A stretch of DNA of 64,000 bases from Annona cherimola (Eukaryota; Streptophyta; Magnoliopsida; Magnoliales; Annonaceae): positions 55,104,012 through 55,168,011 of the forward strand of contig CM059971.1 in assembly GCA_030490835.1 (NCBI GenBank). The letters run 5' to 3'. Shown here one piece after another: positions 44,561 to 57,220 of the stretch. The translations under genes were made by a program, and so were the position numbers. Each line of letters starts with the position of its first letter. The stretch's first letter is position 1. A model generated the notes under the pieces. It was not told the origin of the DNA. It worked only from the letters and a program-made list of their open reading frames with translations, and did not search any database.

Positions 44561-45867
44561 ATCTATCATTCCCATTTCTTTCCTAATTTTATAAAATGAT
44601 TCAATATTTAATGGTTTGGTAAATATATATACAATTTGATCCTCTATTTTCATATTTTCTAAGTATCTAGAATGTAATACTAAATTCTTAGTTATATAAA
44701 TGACACTTGTATTATCATGACACTTGTATTGTCAACATATTCTAATCCCTGGTCTTTTAATTATTTTCTCATCCATGACAATTGGGCACACAACTATTTG
44801 CAACTATTTATTCAGCCTCTGTAATAGATAAAGCAATACTAGTTTATTTTCTTGAAAAATATTAAACTAACATGCTTCTAAGAAATTGACATGTCTCGCT
44901 AGTGCTTTTTTTATCCACTTTATAACCAATAAAATCTATATCTGAGTAACCTATCAATCAAAAATTGAGCTTTTGGCATACCATAATCCTAAATTTGTTG
45001 TATTAGATAGATATTTGAAAATTCTTTTAACTACTATCATGTGAAATTATTTAGGATTAGATTAAAACCTTGAACACATGTATACACTAAATAAAATATC
45101 AAGTCATGAAGTAGTTAAGTATGATAAAGATCCAATTATACTTCTGTATAAGCATTGGTTTTACTTGCTTACCTTTCTTATCCTTGTCCATTTTGATTAA
45201 GGAGTACATAGGTGTACTTGCTCCTTTGCTATTTTGCATTCCAAACTTCTTCAGTATTTTCTTGATATACTTGGATTGGATAATAAAGGTTCATTCTTTA
45301 AGTTTCTTGATTTGCAATCTAAGGAAGAAGTTGAGTTCATCCATCATGCCCATTTCAAATTCATTATGCATTAATTTAGAAACTTCTTAGCACAAGGACT
45401 CATTAGTGGCACCAAAAATAATATTATTTACATCAATTTGTACTATTAGAATGTCATTCTCTTTATATTTAATGAATAGCGTGGTGTCAACTTCTCCTCT
45501 TTTGAAATCATGATTGATTAAAATTCTGCTAAGCCTTTCATACAAAGCTCTAGGTGCTTGTTTTAATCCATATAAGGCTTTAGTTAGCTCATACACATGT
45601 CTTAATCAATCATTTTCCTTAAAACCTATCTACATACGCATCTTCATTCAGGTAGTCATTTAAGAATGTACTTATAACATCCATTTGAAATAATTTAAAG
45701 TCCATATGTGATGTAATTGCAAGTAATATACGTATGGCTTCCAATCTCACTATTAGGTTGTATGATTCTTCAAAATCGATTCTTTCTTCTTATGATTACC
45801 TCTTAACTACTAGTCTAGCTTCATTTTTTATAATCAAACCACTTTCATCTAATTTATTCTTAGACAC
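44561..45867 (-). pseudogene. SIRE-type RT and RNase H, minus strand, decayed
   Basis: The minus strand encodes RT with ELTKALYGLKQAPRALYERL and FKRGEVDTTLFIKYKENDIL (45596-45387). The polymerase motif reads DVNN where YVDD is expected (near 45440), so both catalytic aspartates are lost. Downstream pieces of RT/RNase H are recognisable to about 44800 with many stops (SITEAE-type and CAQLSWMRK-type words around 44760-44830). At 45867 the RT is interrupted by a solo LTR and continues at 48961. Confidence 0.8.
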
Positions 45868-46981
45868 TGTGGCACCCCGAACCGGGGTGCCTAGAAGCCT
45901 TACTCCGGGATCTTATGGATTGATAAACATGACTCGGGATTGTTGCCCAGGTCACGTGGCAAGTTCTTAATTAGATCTCGTCCAAAAAAAAATTTTCTTT
46001 TCCTTTTCTTTCATCACATAAACATATACTCATCATCGTTCATAATAGACTTATCCATATCATCATAAATCATCAACTTCTCATATTATTCATAACTTCA
46101 TAATTTCATACAATCTATGTCTTTTTCGCCATATCCCATTAGGGCATTTATTCATACAATAATCTACTAACCTTTGTAGATTCCTCTTTTCCTTTTTCAG
46201 CGAGAACATGAATTTCATCACTTAAATTTTCCCTGCACCTGTATGAGGTTGGGAAAACAAAACATGAGTCGAAACTCAATAAGCAAGCATTTTTCTTTCA
46301 TTTAAATGTATTTCTCTCTATTCCATAGAAGACACTTACCAAGTGATCAACTACCAATGGAATAGGAACCTTTTCGTAAACCATTCTTGGAAACCTTTTC
46401 ATAAAACCTTTCATAAAATATATGCTTGTAAACATAACATGTAAACCTCTTTTTCATGGATATAAAAATATTTTTCATAAAACTTCCTTTCTCCAAAGAC
46501 ATTCTCATGTCCTTAAAACATTTTCCATAAAACATTTTCAAAACAAGCATATGCATCATGCATTACGTTTCTGTCCGTCTGGTAGGTGACACTTACCAAG
46601 TGATCATCCTTTCCTCCTTAGGAGAGAAACTCTTTCATTAGATAGCCCGCTAGCTGGGAGGCTATCCGTTCCTTCTCCCGTTTCAGGGAGGGCGCCGCTG
46701 GCACTTCGCCTTTTCAAGCGACTTGGCCTTTTCAAGCAATTTTTTCATACGATATCATATTCTTTGTCCACATGCCACATGGGTAAGCTTGTCTGATCCT
46801 TTGGTCATTACTTTTTTTAAAAAATCGTCATTCAAATCGATTATCGGTTGGTCTTCCTTAAATCCATTTTAAAACATTTTAATAAATCATTTCAAATTCG
46901 TTCGATAAAACCAAATATTATTTGAAAATCAAGATTTTCCTTTCTCCATCATAATGCAACCATTTCCACATTTCTCCTCAT

Positions 46982-47143
46982 TTTCATAAGGATTTGCTTA
47001 TGATAAAGCAATTCCCACATATCTCAACATTTTTCCTTACTTTCATAAGGATTCGCTTATGATAAAGCAATTCCCGCATATCTCAACATTTTTCCTTACT
47101 TTCATAAGGATTTACTTATGATAAAGCAGTTCCGACATATTCC
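46982..47143 (-). repeat. 59-bp tandem repeat, nearly three units
   Basis: TTTCATAAGGATTTGCTTAT begins at 46982, 47041 and 47100. The units differ at only a few positions; the third is cut short. Confidence 0.95.
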
Positions 47144-47452
47144 ATGGTTGCAATATAAAAACATATAAAATCATTTTCAAAAAGTTTTGCTTGCTTACCT
47201 CTTCAATCCGTGTCCTCCACTTTTTCCTTTCCTTTTCCTATACAAGGAAAAATAATATTTTATCTATATCATTCCATATTTTAGATTGCTTCCCATGCAT
47301 GCTTTATAATCATTCATCACCTCATTCCTATAGAGGTTATCCCTTTATAAATACTTGGTCATTACCTCCTTATATGGATTTTTATCCATAAATCCTTAAA
47401 AATTAAATCCATACATCCTTATAAAAATAAATCTTAATTTTTCCCAAAATCA

Positions 47453-47538
47453 TGCTGTTCACTGTTCATAATTACTGTTCATGATTACTGGTCACGTTTA
47501 CTGTAGCAGGTACTGTTCATCTGAGGTTACTGTTCATG
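47453..47538 (-). repeat. Cluster of CTGTTCA words
   Basis: CTGTTCA or a one-base variant occurs six or seven times in 86 bp (TACTGTTCATC, TTACTGTTCATGA and similar), at irregular spacing of about 9-20 bp. On the element's own strand the word is TGAACAG. Confidence 0.75.
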
Positions 47539-48127
47539 GGTTCTAAAAATTGACATTTTCTTCAAAGATAAAAAATACCATGACATAGCTCTTAGTTAGT
47601 ATATCATGGAAAAATTCATGAATTTTGAATTTATCATCATTAACTTGGCTAAATAAATCATTTTCTCCATATACTAAAATTCAACATAATTTCACTTAAG
47701 CATAATCCTTAAATTCAAAAATTATGAGATCAATATATCCTAATTCCAACATCATAACTATCATAAACATTCATCCCAAATCATCATTTAGCAATTTTGG
47801 AGCATTATTTGCACATTTCATACATGATTTTTCAGAATGCTCTATCTTTGCTCCAAATTTTCGATGTTTAGGCGTAATTCCATTTGGGCATGGTAACTAT
47901 ACTTATTTTCTCATGATTAGGCATTATCTAAGTATGATTTTACCCTACTTAACACCCAAAATAAATTTATGAAGAATATTACCTGAAGTGAAGATATTCT
48001 TCTTCCTTTCTCACTTTCTCTCTCTTTCCTTCTCTCCTTCTCTCTCTCAAGGCTTGGAACGAATTTTGATTGAATTTTTCAAGCTTGGAGCTGGTTTGGA
48101 GTGCCTTTGATTGTTCATAGCACCCCC

Positions 48128-48135
48128 TATTTATA
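48128..48135 (-). promoter_or_regulatory. TATA box of a family-B LTR
   Basis: TATAAATA followed by GGGGG on the minus strand, about 830 bp from the LTR start. A purine-rich leader (minus strand 48050-47998) follows, the same order as in the LTR at 52048 (TATAAAAG then purine-rich). Confidence 0.6.
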
Positions 48136-48960
48136 GTTTTGTATTTTTCATAAAATTATAATTTACCCCCTTGCTCAAGGTATTTAATTCTAAATATTTT
48201 TTTCCAAATCCCATGCAATATTTTGAGCTTTGTGCAGCCACCCTAATCAGAATCTCCTGCCCCCCTAGCTAGCCCTATTTATTTATGATTTTTTATTTAT
48301 TAAAATTAATTATTTTTAAGCTAATTTATCTCAACTGTTTATTCTTGATAAGATTGATTTTGGACCATTGAATTTTGGCCCAAAATTCAAGCCTCCAGCA
48401 GTCATTGCAGGTTTTCATTAATTATTTGATTTTTTTAATTAATTAAAATTAACAAAGTCAAACTTGAAATTAATGAAAAAGCAAAATTGCTTTTTGATCT
48501 TCTAATGACGTTTCATCTTGTCCTCTGATTCATGGTTTTTGTCAAATCCTAAACCATTCATCATGTTCATCATAAATATTTGGCCATCCATAAAAAAATT
48601 TCACTTCAATCCGACGTCCGGATTGCAATTTATGAATTTTTTTTCTATTTTCTCCAAATTTTTCACTAAAATCTGAAATTCCATTAAAATATCAAAAAGT
48701 ATTACTATTTTGTCCTATAGTGATTAAATCTCCTTTTTCATCTTTTTGTGATTAGGTTAATCCAAGTGATTAACTCTTAATCATGTGCCTTAATCCCAGA
48801 GTTACTATTCACATGCACTATTCATCCGAATTTCATAAATAATTATTTTAACCTCTATTCCCATATATTTTCATACTCATGAATGTATATTTCCCAAATA
48901 TATTACCTTGGGTTTACAACCCTAGGGTTTAATATACGTGTCTGAAATCGGAGTTTCACA

Positions 48961-49090
48961 AACACTCATTTGATACCAATTACGGTGTGATCCTTTGGTC
49001 TAGGAACAAGTTATCATATTTTATTTCTTTCAAATTAAGTAAGCTCTTCTTGTATTGCCACTGTTAAATTTTCATCACTTAGAGCTTGTT
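48961..49090 (-). pseudogene. RT N-terminal piece of the minus-strand SIRE-type element
   Basis: The minus strand reads LTVAIQEEL, FERNKI and LVPRP-like words (49080-48970), the start of copia RT. Similarity stops near 49090, so integrase, protease and gag of this element are missing from the window or lie beyond another breakpoint. Confidence 0.65.
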
Positions 49091-50376
49091 AGTCACTTAC
49101 GTATGAATAAAGTTGACAAATATCTGAGTGTCATTACTTAGTGTCTCTCAACAGATAACTCAATATGAGAAGTTTGATGAGTTTCCTCCTTTCCAACATT
49201 TAACAGTTTCTATTTTTGCAAATCTTAAACATATGTGTGTTATAGAATACTCTTTATTATATATAAAAATATCTTGTTGTAAATATATACATGATGGATG
49301 TCATAGAAAGAGTTATAATTATCAAAGATGTGACGATCCACTATTAGACATTCATACATAAACAAAATTGTTGTAAGATTCAATTGAAATGCTACTATAA
49401 AAGATTCAATTACAATACAAATAGGTTGCATTCTCATAATTTGAGCCCACCATAGAACAACCCATTGTCCAATGTCTATGACAAATGATTTCATCTAAAA
49501 AAAATTCAATGCAGAATGCCTGATATAATGATTTCAACATTGTGCCATGGGATTACACACCTTTAAACATCTTCAACAGCATCCACTTGGATTTTGTATC
49601 ACTGTCACCATCGGATGTCTTTCCATCGATCATCTCTTGGGAATACATTACATGATGACATTATCAGAAAGTTATCAACTTCAAATACACTTGAATGCAA
49701 TGCAAATAAATATTAAAGCCATACAATTTGACTACTAAAAATATCACATTTATCTATATAAGTATTCAAAGATTAAACGTCTCAAGATAGACTCATTCAT
49801 CATGAATTTATAGTTTATATTCATTTTCAAGGCATCTATCTTAGAATTATAATATTATATTCGACTATAAAAATATTCAAAGACTAAAACAGTTAAAATT
49901 AGACTTTATTGCAATGCATATAAAAGAAAGATACATCATTATAGTTATCCCATGTGCATTGATCTATAATCATGTCCTAAAATGTTAAAAATAGTTCTTT
50001 GTGTTAGATTGTTTTCTCTTATGCCTTTAAGCTATCCTGTCATCCCATAGTGGAGCTTGTCTTTGCTTATGTTAAGGTTAACTCTTCGTCCTCATTTGAG
50101 CTAGTGTCATTCACTCTTCATCATTAGACACTCTACTAGTGCCGCAAGTTCTCACAATAGTTTCTACTTTATAAAAGTAAAGACTATTAATTTTTTAGTC
50201 ATCATTTAAGAATAGAGGAAATAATCATATATGTTAGTCACATCATAGAAGTATTAGTGAAACTGTGACCATATGGTATAAAGAATAACATCATGGATTT
50301 AGAAAGATGAATAAAAATGCAATTACCCAATGAATTATTTTATAAAAACAATTAGTATCATTTTGATACATAATAA
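49091..50376. other. AT-rich region, no gene recognised
   Basis: Short frames only. Because a gypsy-type LTR end follows at 50377 on the minus strand, part of this could be the decayed internal region of that element; TTTTGATACATAATAA (50361-50376) may be a worn primer site (complement of TGGTATCAG). Confidence 0.4.
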
Positions 50377-52047
50377 TGTAATGCCCCGACAACTAACCTC
50401 CACTTCAGCCAACGGTTATTATGTTTCACCAGAAAATCCCATAGCATCTTTCCAGAATTATAAGGTTGAGGAGTTAGATAGAATCACCTTGTATAAGTAT
50501 TCTCACATCATACTATCCATTATAATACATAACATAAATAATAGAAGCTAAAAAAAATAAATTTATCCAAGGCTCCTCTAATTCATCTACATAAATAACC
50601 ACATATCAACTCTATAATAAAATAAAATTTATAAGAAGTCCTACTACAACACTCATTACTTATAAAAAATGCTAATTTAATCTTTCCTACTAATTAGAAT
50701 AATAATTCATATATAACCCGATAGATTGGGATCTTTCCTCACTTCTATTTGAGCATCAACCCTACGTTGGGCTCCTACCTTGGTTCTGTCATCTAAAAAT
50801 ATCAACATAAAAAATCATAAGTCCAGGCCAACAAAATAAGTAGGATAATGATAAGAAACTAAAATATTAAAGCAAATAAACATTATTATTATAAAATAAC
50901 TCAAACATCAAAGCTTTTAAAGTTCATATGCTCCCCCATACTGTGCCCATGCAAGCAACCATGTTTCAAATGCTCATACAATGCAAATGTTCATCCTCAA
51001 TATCACACCCCAACACCCTGGGTAGACTCATCATTAACAAACATCTTACATAGCTATACGTAGTATATTGTTGCTCCTCTTATTCTCTTGATCCCCCAAA
51101 GAATTATTATATGTCATGCTCAACATGCACAATGCACTCATATATCATGCTCATGGTCATGCTAATGAGCTCATTCTAAATATATCACTCAAATTCAATT
51201 AATTTATATAATTCAAATATTATCATAAAGTCATCATTGTCTCAAAATAATTTCTTAAACTACTCAACTCAGGTTAAAATTAAAGTCATCGAAAATATAT
51301 ATCTCAAAAAAAAATTTCATAAAAACCTCAAATAAAATATCCAAATCATCACACAACATTTATGCCCGAAAAATAAACATCCAAATAAAAGTAAAAAATT
51401 CCTACTTACCTTCTTATCCAATTTCTAAATCTTCAAGTGTGGGCTTTTACAGGATTCCAACCTATTCTTTATTTTGATCTATACCAAAACAATAAAAATA
51501 ACAATATTCTTAAATAATTTTCTTTAATTTAATCTTCAAATATCCTAATTTTCTCATTCTCAAAACCTAAACACCTATTCAGAGACATCTGTCTCTCACA
51601 TTACCTTAAATATTTAAAATAATAATTATATTTTATAACAAAAATATCATCCTAAAATTATCCATCTAGGTTTCATGCTCATATTTTATTTCCATGGAAA
51701 AATTCTTTTCCTCTATCCTAATAAGGTTTAGAATTTCTAACCCTAACATCAATTTTATACTAAATTTCTTCCAAATTATCACAATGTATATATTAAATGC
51801 ACTAAAAAAAGAAAAAGAAAGGAGAATGAAAAAGAAATTTCTTATCTCAATTTCCACCCACTTTTTCCTAAATCCTCTAACTTCAAACCCAACTCATGGA
51901 ATCCAAGTGCACGAACCATAAGATTTTCTCTCCCTCCTCTTCTTTTCCGTCCCCGTACTGTACCCCCCCCCCCACCCCCACGGCTTCCCTCTCCTATATT
52001 CTTCTTCTCATTTTTTCTTCACTTCTATTTTTTTTTTAAACCTATGT
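50377..52047 (-). mobile_element. Part of another gypsy-type LTR, minus strand
   Basis: TGTAATGCCCCGAC at 50377 is the reverse complement of a GTCGGGGCATTACA terminus, a common plant gypsy LTR 3' end. The interior has a pyrimidine-rich stretch (51930-52035; purine-rich on the element's strand) as in LTR leaders. It is interrupted at 52047 by the family-B solo LTR and may continue after 58690. The far end was not located. Confidence 0.45.
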
Positions 52048-53207
52048 TGTGATACCCAAACCCAAGTAGGACATTTACATGTAAATTAGGCATGTATATG
52101 TGATTTATGCATGTTTCAATTGATTGATTGATTGATTTTAATGCTATTGATTAAGAAAGATGATTAAACTAATCTTCGTAGCTCAAGATGGGTTAATGTG
52201 ACTAAAGAGCCTAATGAGGATCAAGGAATGTGAATATATTGGGGATAATTACCTCATATATTATGATTTAATTAATGGAAATTATGTTGATAATTATAAA
52301 ATTCAGGTAATAAATGCTAGAAAATTCATAACTTGACGCCTATGAGGCGAAATGAGGTAAAATTTGAAAGATAAGCACATGATGATGTGCTCGACCTTAT
52401 GAATGGATTGGATTACGAAAATTATGATAAGATTAGGGTGATAATGATTTGTTTTCATCTAAATCCAAGAGTTAAACTCAAATGGCCATAACTTATGATA
52501 AAAAGGTCATTTTTGGATGAAATTTGTCATCAACGGTTAAAACGATATGATGAATCTTATGAATGAGTTTGATTAAGCTAATTATCATAGAAAATTTCTT
52601 AATCACAAAAGGATGAAAGCAGTTGACTTTTGTTCTTGAAAAGTAATGTGTCATTAATGAACTGAAAGTGACAAATGACAAGTGACATGTGTTGATACGG
52701 GATTCGTTGAACACGATTTAAAGTCAACCTAACTAATGGGAAATTGACTTTTGAAAAAGTAAATAGACACGTGTCATCGTAGGATCCATTTGGAATCAAT
52801 TCAATTAATGCTAAAGTTGATGAATTTAATTTAAGTGAACACATGTCAACGTAGGGCGAATTGAGTGAATTTTTAATTTCAAAAAATGCAAAATGCATGG
52901 ATAATGAGGCACCCTTTGGACATGTGTCATCGTAGGATCGATTTGGGTAAAAATGAAAGTCAACCCATTTAATGTTGTAGGATCCACTTATGAGGTGTCA
53001 TGAGGTGGGAATTTTGAGCATTTTGTGATTTTTAGAAAATGCAAAATGCATGAATAATGATGATGTCAATGTGGACAAAAATTGGACACATGTATGGAGG
53101 GGATGAATGGACACTTGCACGGTCCATATTTTGACACCAAATTAAGGCCAAGTTAATGCCTCTAACCATGGTTCAAAATGGTTCAAACCGAGGTTGAATT
53201 GCAACCT

Positions 53208-53605
53208 TATAAAAGGGGCAAAGGGGGCAGCCCTTGGACGTGATTTGCAAGGCATGAAAGTGAGGAGAAATCCTCAAAAAGGGGCAGCAAGTGAGGGACG
53301 TCCAAGGCAGCCTATGTAAGAGAGAGAAAGGAACACTTCACGTCCCGTTTAGTGGACATTTTGAGAGAAAAAATAAAGAGAAAAAATCCAGCAAGGTGGA
53401 CGTGCCAAGAGGGAGGCAAAAGAGAAGAAGAAAAGATGAGGAAAAGAGGAGAAGAAAGAGAAGAGATCCAAGTTCAACAAGTTGGAAAGAGAAGGCACCA
53501 CTTCAAGTAAATATTAAATCATTGATTCATTTGATTCAAAATTTTTCAACTCCATTCATGGGTCATAAATTTGATCCCTTACGAACTCTAAATGATGAGT
53601 TATGA
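53208..53605 (+). promoter_or_regulatory. TATA box and purine-rich leader of the plus-strand family-B LTR
   Basis: TATAAAAG at 53208-53215 lies about 1.16 kb into the LTR. The downstream leader is extremely purine-rich (53365-53475) and gives a 104-codon open frame (53291-53605) of Lys/Arg/Glu-rich composition with no known domain. The frame is most likely a by-product of the composition, since other family-B LTRs keep the purine bias but not the frame. Confidence 0.55.
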
Positions 53606-55303
53606 TGCCCTTGATTAGGGTACTAAATGACGAAAGAATGGAAGGATTCAATTCAAGGGTTCAAGGAGGTTATACATGATTTTAGGGTTAATTACCCAAG
53701 GAATACCTAGGTGGAATTTTTGATAAATTCCCAAATATGTTTCAGTTTTAAGCATGTTCCATGTTTGGATTATGATTAATGATTACATGATTTATATATG
53801 TTGGATTGGGCATGATTTAAGTACCTTAGAAAGGTAAAACCTAAAGTTGACAACATGATGAAAATTCTACTCTTTTGAGATGGATATGGGGCATGAATTA
53901 AACCAACTAATGTATGGTTGATTTAAAGGGTAAAATACCCTATATCTAAGGTAGAAGGGACGTCCAACATGAGGATTGGAGAAAATGTAAAAATCTGATT
54001 TTTTGGACCATGTGATATGGACGTCCAAGGGTGGCCAAGATGTGCATGGAAAGTTGCTGTTTTGTGCAACTTAAATTATGGACTTTAAATCCATGTAAAT
54101 ATCCTAGATATGAGATAAGAAATTTATGATTAAGGGCTGAAATTAAGGAGGTAAAAATCCGTTTTGAAACAAATGTCCATAGGGACGTTGAAAGTGGGAA
54201 AGAACGGTAACAAAGTTGCTATTTTGGAACCCTGTGATTAAGAAATTTTAATCTAATAAAAATACCCTAAATTATGTTCTAATTAAGTGGTTTAAGTTAC
54301 TGTTTGGAAAAACATTAGAAAACACATAACATATGTGTAGTAAGAAGGGTACACATAAAAGGGTATGTATGGCTAAGAGGAGAAACGACTTATGCGATTT
54401 GCTAAAATGCAAAAATGAATGAAAATGTGATAAATGGGTGATTAAGGTGCTGTTTCAATGATATATTTAAATCTTAAAATTTGAGATTAATATATAAGGC
54501 CTAAGCTATTAGAAATGTGCCTAAAGTGAGCATCGATATGAGAAATGTGAAAAATAAGTGATAAAGGATAAATGGGAGGTAATGAACCTCCATATATGAA
54601 TTAAAAGAAAGGTTATGATATTTTGAAATGTTTACCCTAAATAAGGGTATTAAAAATGGAATGAATGGATGATGTGATGAACAAGTTATGTTGTTACATA
54701 TAAACACCCGACTTGAAAGACAAGTGGGTTAAGCTAGTTCAATGTAAATCCAAATGGATTCATGTAGGTTAGAAAATCCTAAGGCATGAAAGCATAAGAT
54801 ATTATGAAAATGTATAAGGTAATCATGTTTACTTATCTAGGAAAAGGCAAGGAAATGATGGAAGACGCAAAAGGATCGCCGCAAGTAAGCAAGCAAAACT
54901 TTTGAAAATGTGATAAGTCTAAAATTTTTCATTTAATTTCATATTAAATTCACACCGTTAAATATTAAGACATTAATTAAATGCAGGTTTTAAGTGGAAT
55001 TTCATGAAAATCATATTTTTGATAGAATCTTTAATTTTGCTATAAAATGGGTCATTTTGCAACATTCTTAAAAATATAAAATTATGACTCAATCCCCTAG
55101 AAAATTTTAATGTTGAAATATGTATTAGCTTATTAATACAATTTGGGTAAATTAATCACACATATATAATTACAATTATATGATAATGTAGGTCATCGTA
55201 TAATTTTTAAATAAAATTATTTCACTAGAAAAATTACATTAAGAAGATTTATTATATTATTAAAACTATTTGGCCAGAAACTAATGTTTTAATTCACATT
55301 TGA

Positions 55304-57220
55304 ATGTCTTGTGGGTGCACCGAATATTCAAGCACCGCCGGAGCACCTGTTACACTACTCATCACCCCCAAATCATCCATCAATGGCTACCGGCCGTTCT
55401 TCCCGATTCCACAACAGCAGCTTATCACCTCCTCAACCGGCCAGGAAAATCAGGCAATGTAAAGCAGCACCTCCATCACTTCACCGACCAGAAATGGCAA
55501 CCCCATCTGCTCTCCACCGAATCCTCTAAACCCACTGCAACCGGCTAGTTCCCTGCCCATCTCCATTCATCCCACTTCCATTTTCTCGAGCACTTAGCTT
55601 CGTCTACAATTCAGCACCTCAACCCATCTTATCTCGACCGGACAACAACAATCACCGGCAGCAAATAGAGCAGTGCCCAAATCCATCCATGCCTGCGAAC
55701 CCACTCACGGCAGAAAAATCCAGCGATGCCGCCCATTCAAGCAAGATTCGTCGTCCCTAATTTTAAGCAGAAATGGCACGACACCCATTTCATTCCCAAG
55801 CTATCACCGGCAACTCCTGCATCTAATGGATTTTAAGCAGCCAAGATTCACCGGCAACCCATTCATCTCAAATCATCACCCCTGTTAAAGATTAGCCCTA
55901 ATTTTCAGTAGACACGAACCGAATTGACAGCAGCAAGGAAAAATGCCCAAATCCAATCTACCGGTCAAAAGAAGAACTTTAAATTACAGCCGCAAATTTG
56001 CAGCCATGGATTCCACACCGCCGATCAGCAACACTTTCAAGTTCTGAGAAGTTTTCTGCCTTTGGAAGTTCAAAAAATGAAGAAGCTTGCCAACCTCTGC
56101 GCAAAGGATCGCAAATGACAGCATCAAGTGGGCATGCCAGGATTCACCGAAAAAATTCAACCATTCAAACCCGTCGAAAAACAAGACACCGCCTCTTCTT
56201 TGCTTCACGACCAACAGCCATGAAAGCTGCAGCACACCATCGTCTTCTCCAAGCAACGAGCTGAGTGGTCCACGCCATGTGTAGAAACAAATGGAGAAGC
56301 AAAGAAAGGGCAGTCAGTGCAGGCAACGAAATGAATCCCACATCAGATTCAAGCTTGGTCATAGGGCACCCCCACAAGCTTATAAAAAGAGGGTCCCTCA
56401 CTCATTCCAAACATACCACCACACAACCAATCCTCTCCCTTGGTGGGACCCATCTTGTAGGACCCCTAGCAAGGAGGTGGGGTCAAGCAATAAAATTTCT
56501 ATTACATGGAGATTTGCTCTTCATATTTGGGTGATATAAATTTTATTTTGTTGCTTTATGGTTTGTAGTGCTTCGTAGTTGTTAATTTTTAATTTTTAGT
56601 TTTAATTCTTAGATTAGATTTATTGCTTTATTTTCTGCTTTGTAATTTTTAGATTAAGTTTAATGTAATTCTCTTTCCTGTTTTAATAGTTGAATTTCAT
56701 AGCTTTAATTGCTTTCTTAGAATAGCTTTAATTCAGTTGTTAGTTAATTATAATTTCTTTTATTTTAGCTTCTTGTCTCACTTTCTTTTGCTCCAACTCC
56801 TCTAATCTTTTCTCTCTTTTTCTAATTTCTTTCCCTCTCTCTCTCATTTCTTCTCTTTTCTCTTTTCTTCTCTCTCTAACCTCTTTTTCTCTCTCCTCTT
56901 TCTTATCTCTCCATTCCCCTTTCTCTCTCTCTCTCTAATTTCTTCTTTTTTCTCCCTCCTCTTTCTTATCTCTCCATTCCCCTTTCTATCTCTCTCTCTC
57001 TAATTTCTTCTTCTTTCTCTCTCTAAGTTCTTTCTCTCTCTTCTCCATACCCTCTCTTTCTCTTAAAAATAATTCAAAATTGCATTGCCTCTCTGTGAAT
57101 TCGACTCGACTCACCGTTATTCTACACTATCACCCGCATAGTGGTAGCTTTAATGTGTTTTGGTTAATTATAATTAAACTGGTGATCACAGTGCTCTTAA
57201 CGACAAGCACTTGGTACGTA
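55304..57220 (+). mobile_element. LTR-like insertion within the family-B LTR
   Basis: Family-B sequence is interrupted between CACATTTGAATG and TATCAAAATGATATTTT; the 40387 region of the other copy has the two sides adjacent. The inserted part is GC-richer (55310-56360), then shows a TATA box TATAAAAAGA (56381-56390) and a long pyrimidine tract, the order expected of an LTR. It starts TGTCTTGTGGGTGC and ends GGTACGTATCA, but no TSD is clear. Several overlapping open frames at 55300-56540 lack known domains. The family is not recognised. Confidence 0.5.
56790..57065 (+). repeat. Long CT-rich tract with internal duplication
   Basis: Almost pure pyrimidine with (TCTC)n runs. A block of about 62 bp around CTCTCTCTAATTTCTTCTT and TTATCTCTCCATTCCCCTTT occurs twice in tandem (from about 56900 and 56965). 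It follows the TATA box by about 400 bp, so it would lie in the leader of the LTR transcript. Confidence 0.85.

Larger units (their letters stand above)
45868..48960 (-). mobile_element. Solo LTR of family B in the SIRE-type RT
   Basis: On the minus strand from TGTGAAACTCC (48960) to GGTTCGGGGTGCCACA (45868), 3093 bp. The flanks GACAC (45863-45867) and AACAC (48961-48965) agree in four of five bases. Across the gap the RT reads HTVIG-like then NKLDESGL-like sequence, so the insertion point is inside the RT N-terminal part. It lacks the dyad arrays of the 36440 copy except one GACATTCTCATGTC (46498-46511). Confidence 0.85.

Noticed and set aside
51960..51978. Poly-C run as a regulatory quadruplex
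   Set aside because: A single C-run in a pyrimidine-rich LTR leader; too little to support a structure.
53291..53605. 104-codon Lys/Arg-rich open frame as a gene
   Set aside because: It lies in the purine-rich leader of an LTR; purine runs give charged open frames by composition, and the other family-B LTRs do not keep it.
55300..56540. Overlapping open frames on both strands as genes
   Set aside because: They come from GC-richer sequence with few stops in an LTR-like insert; none shows a domain and none is clearly preferred.
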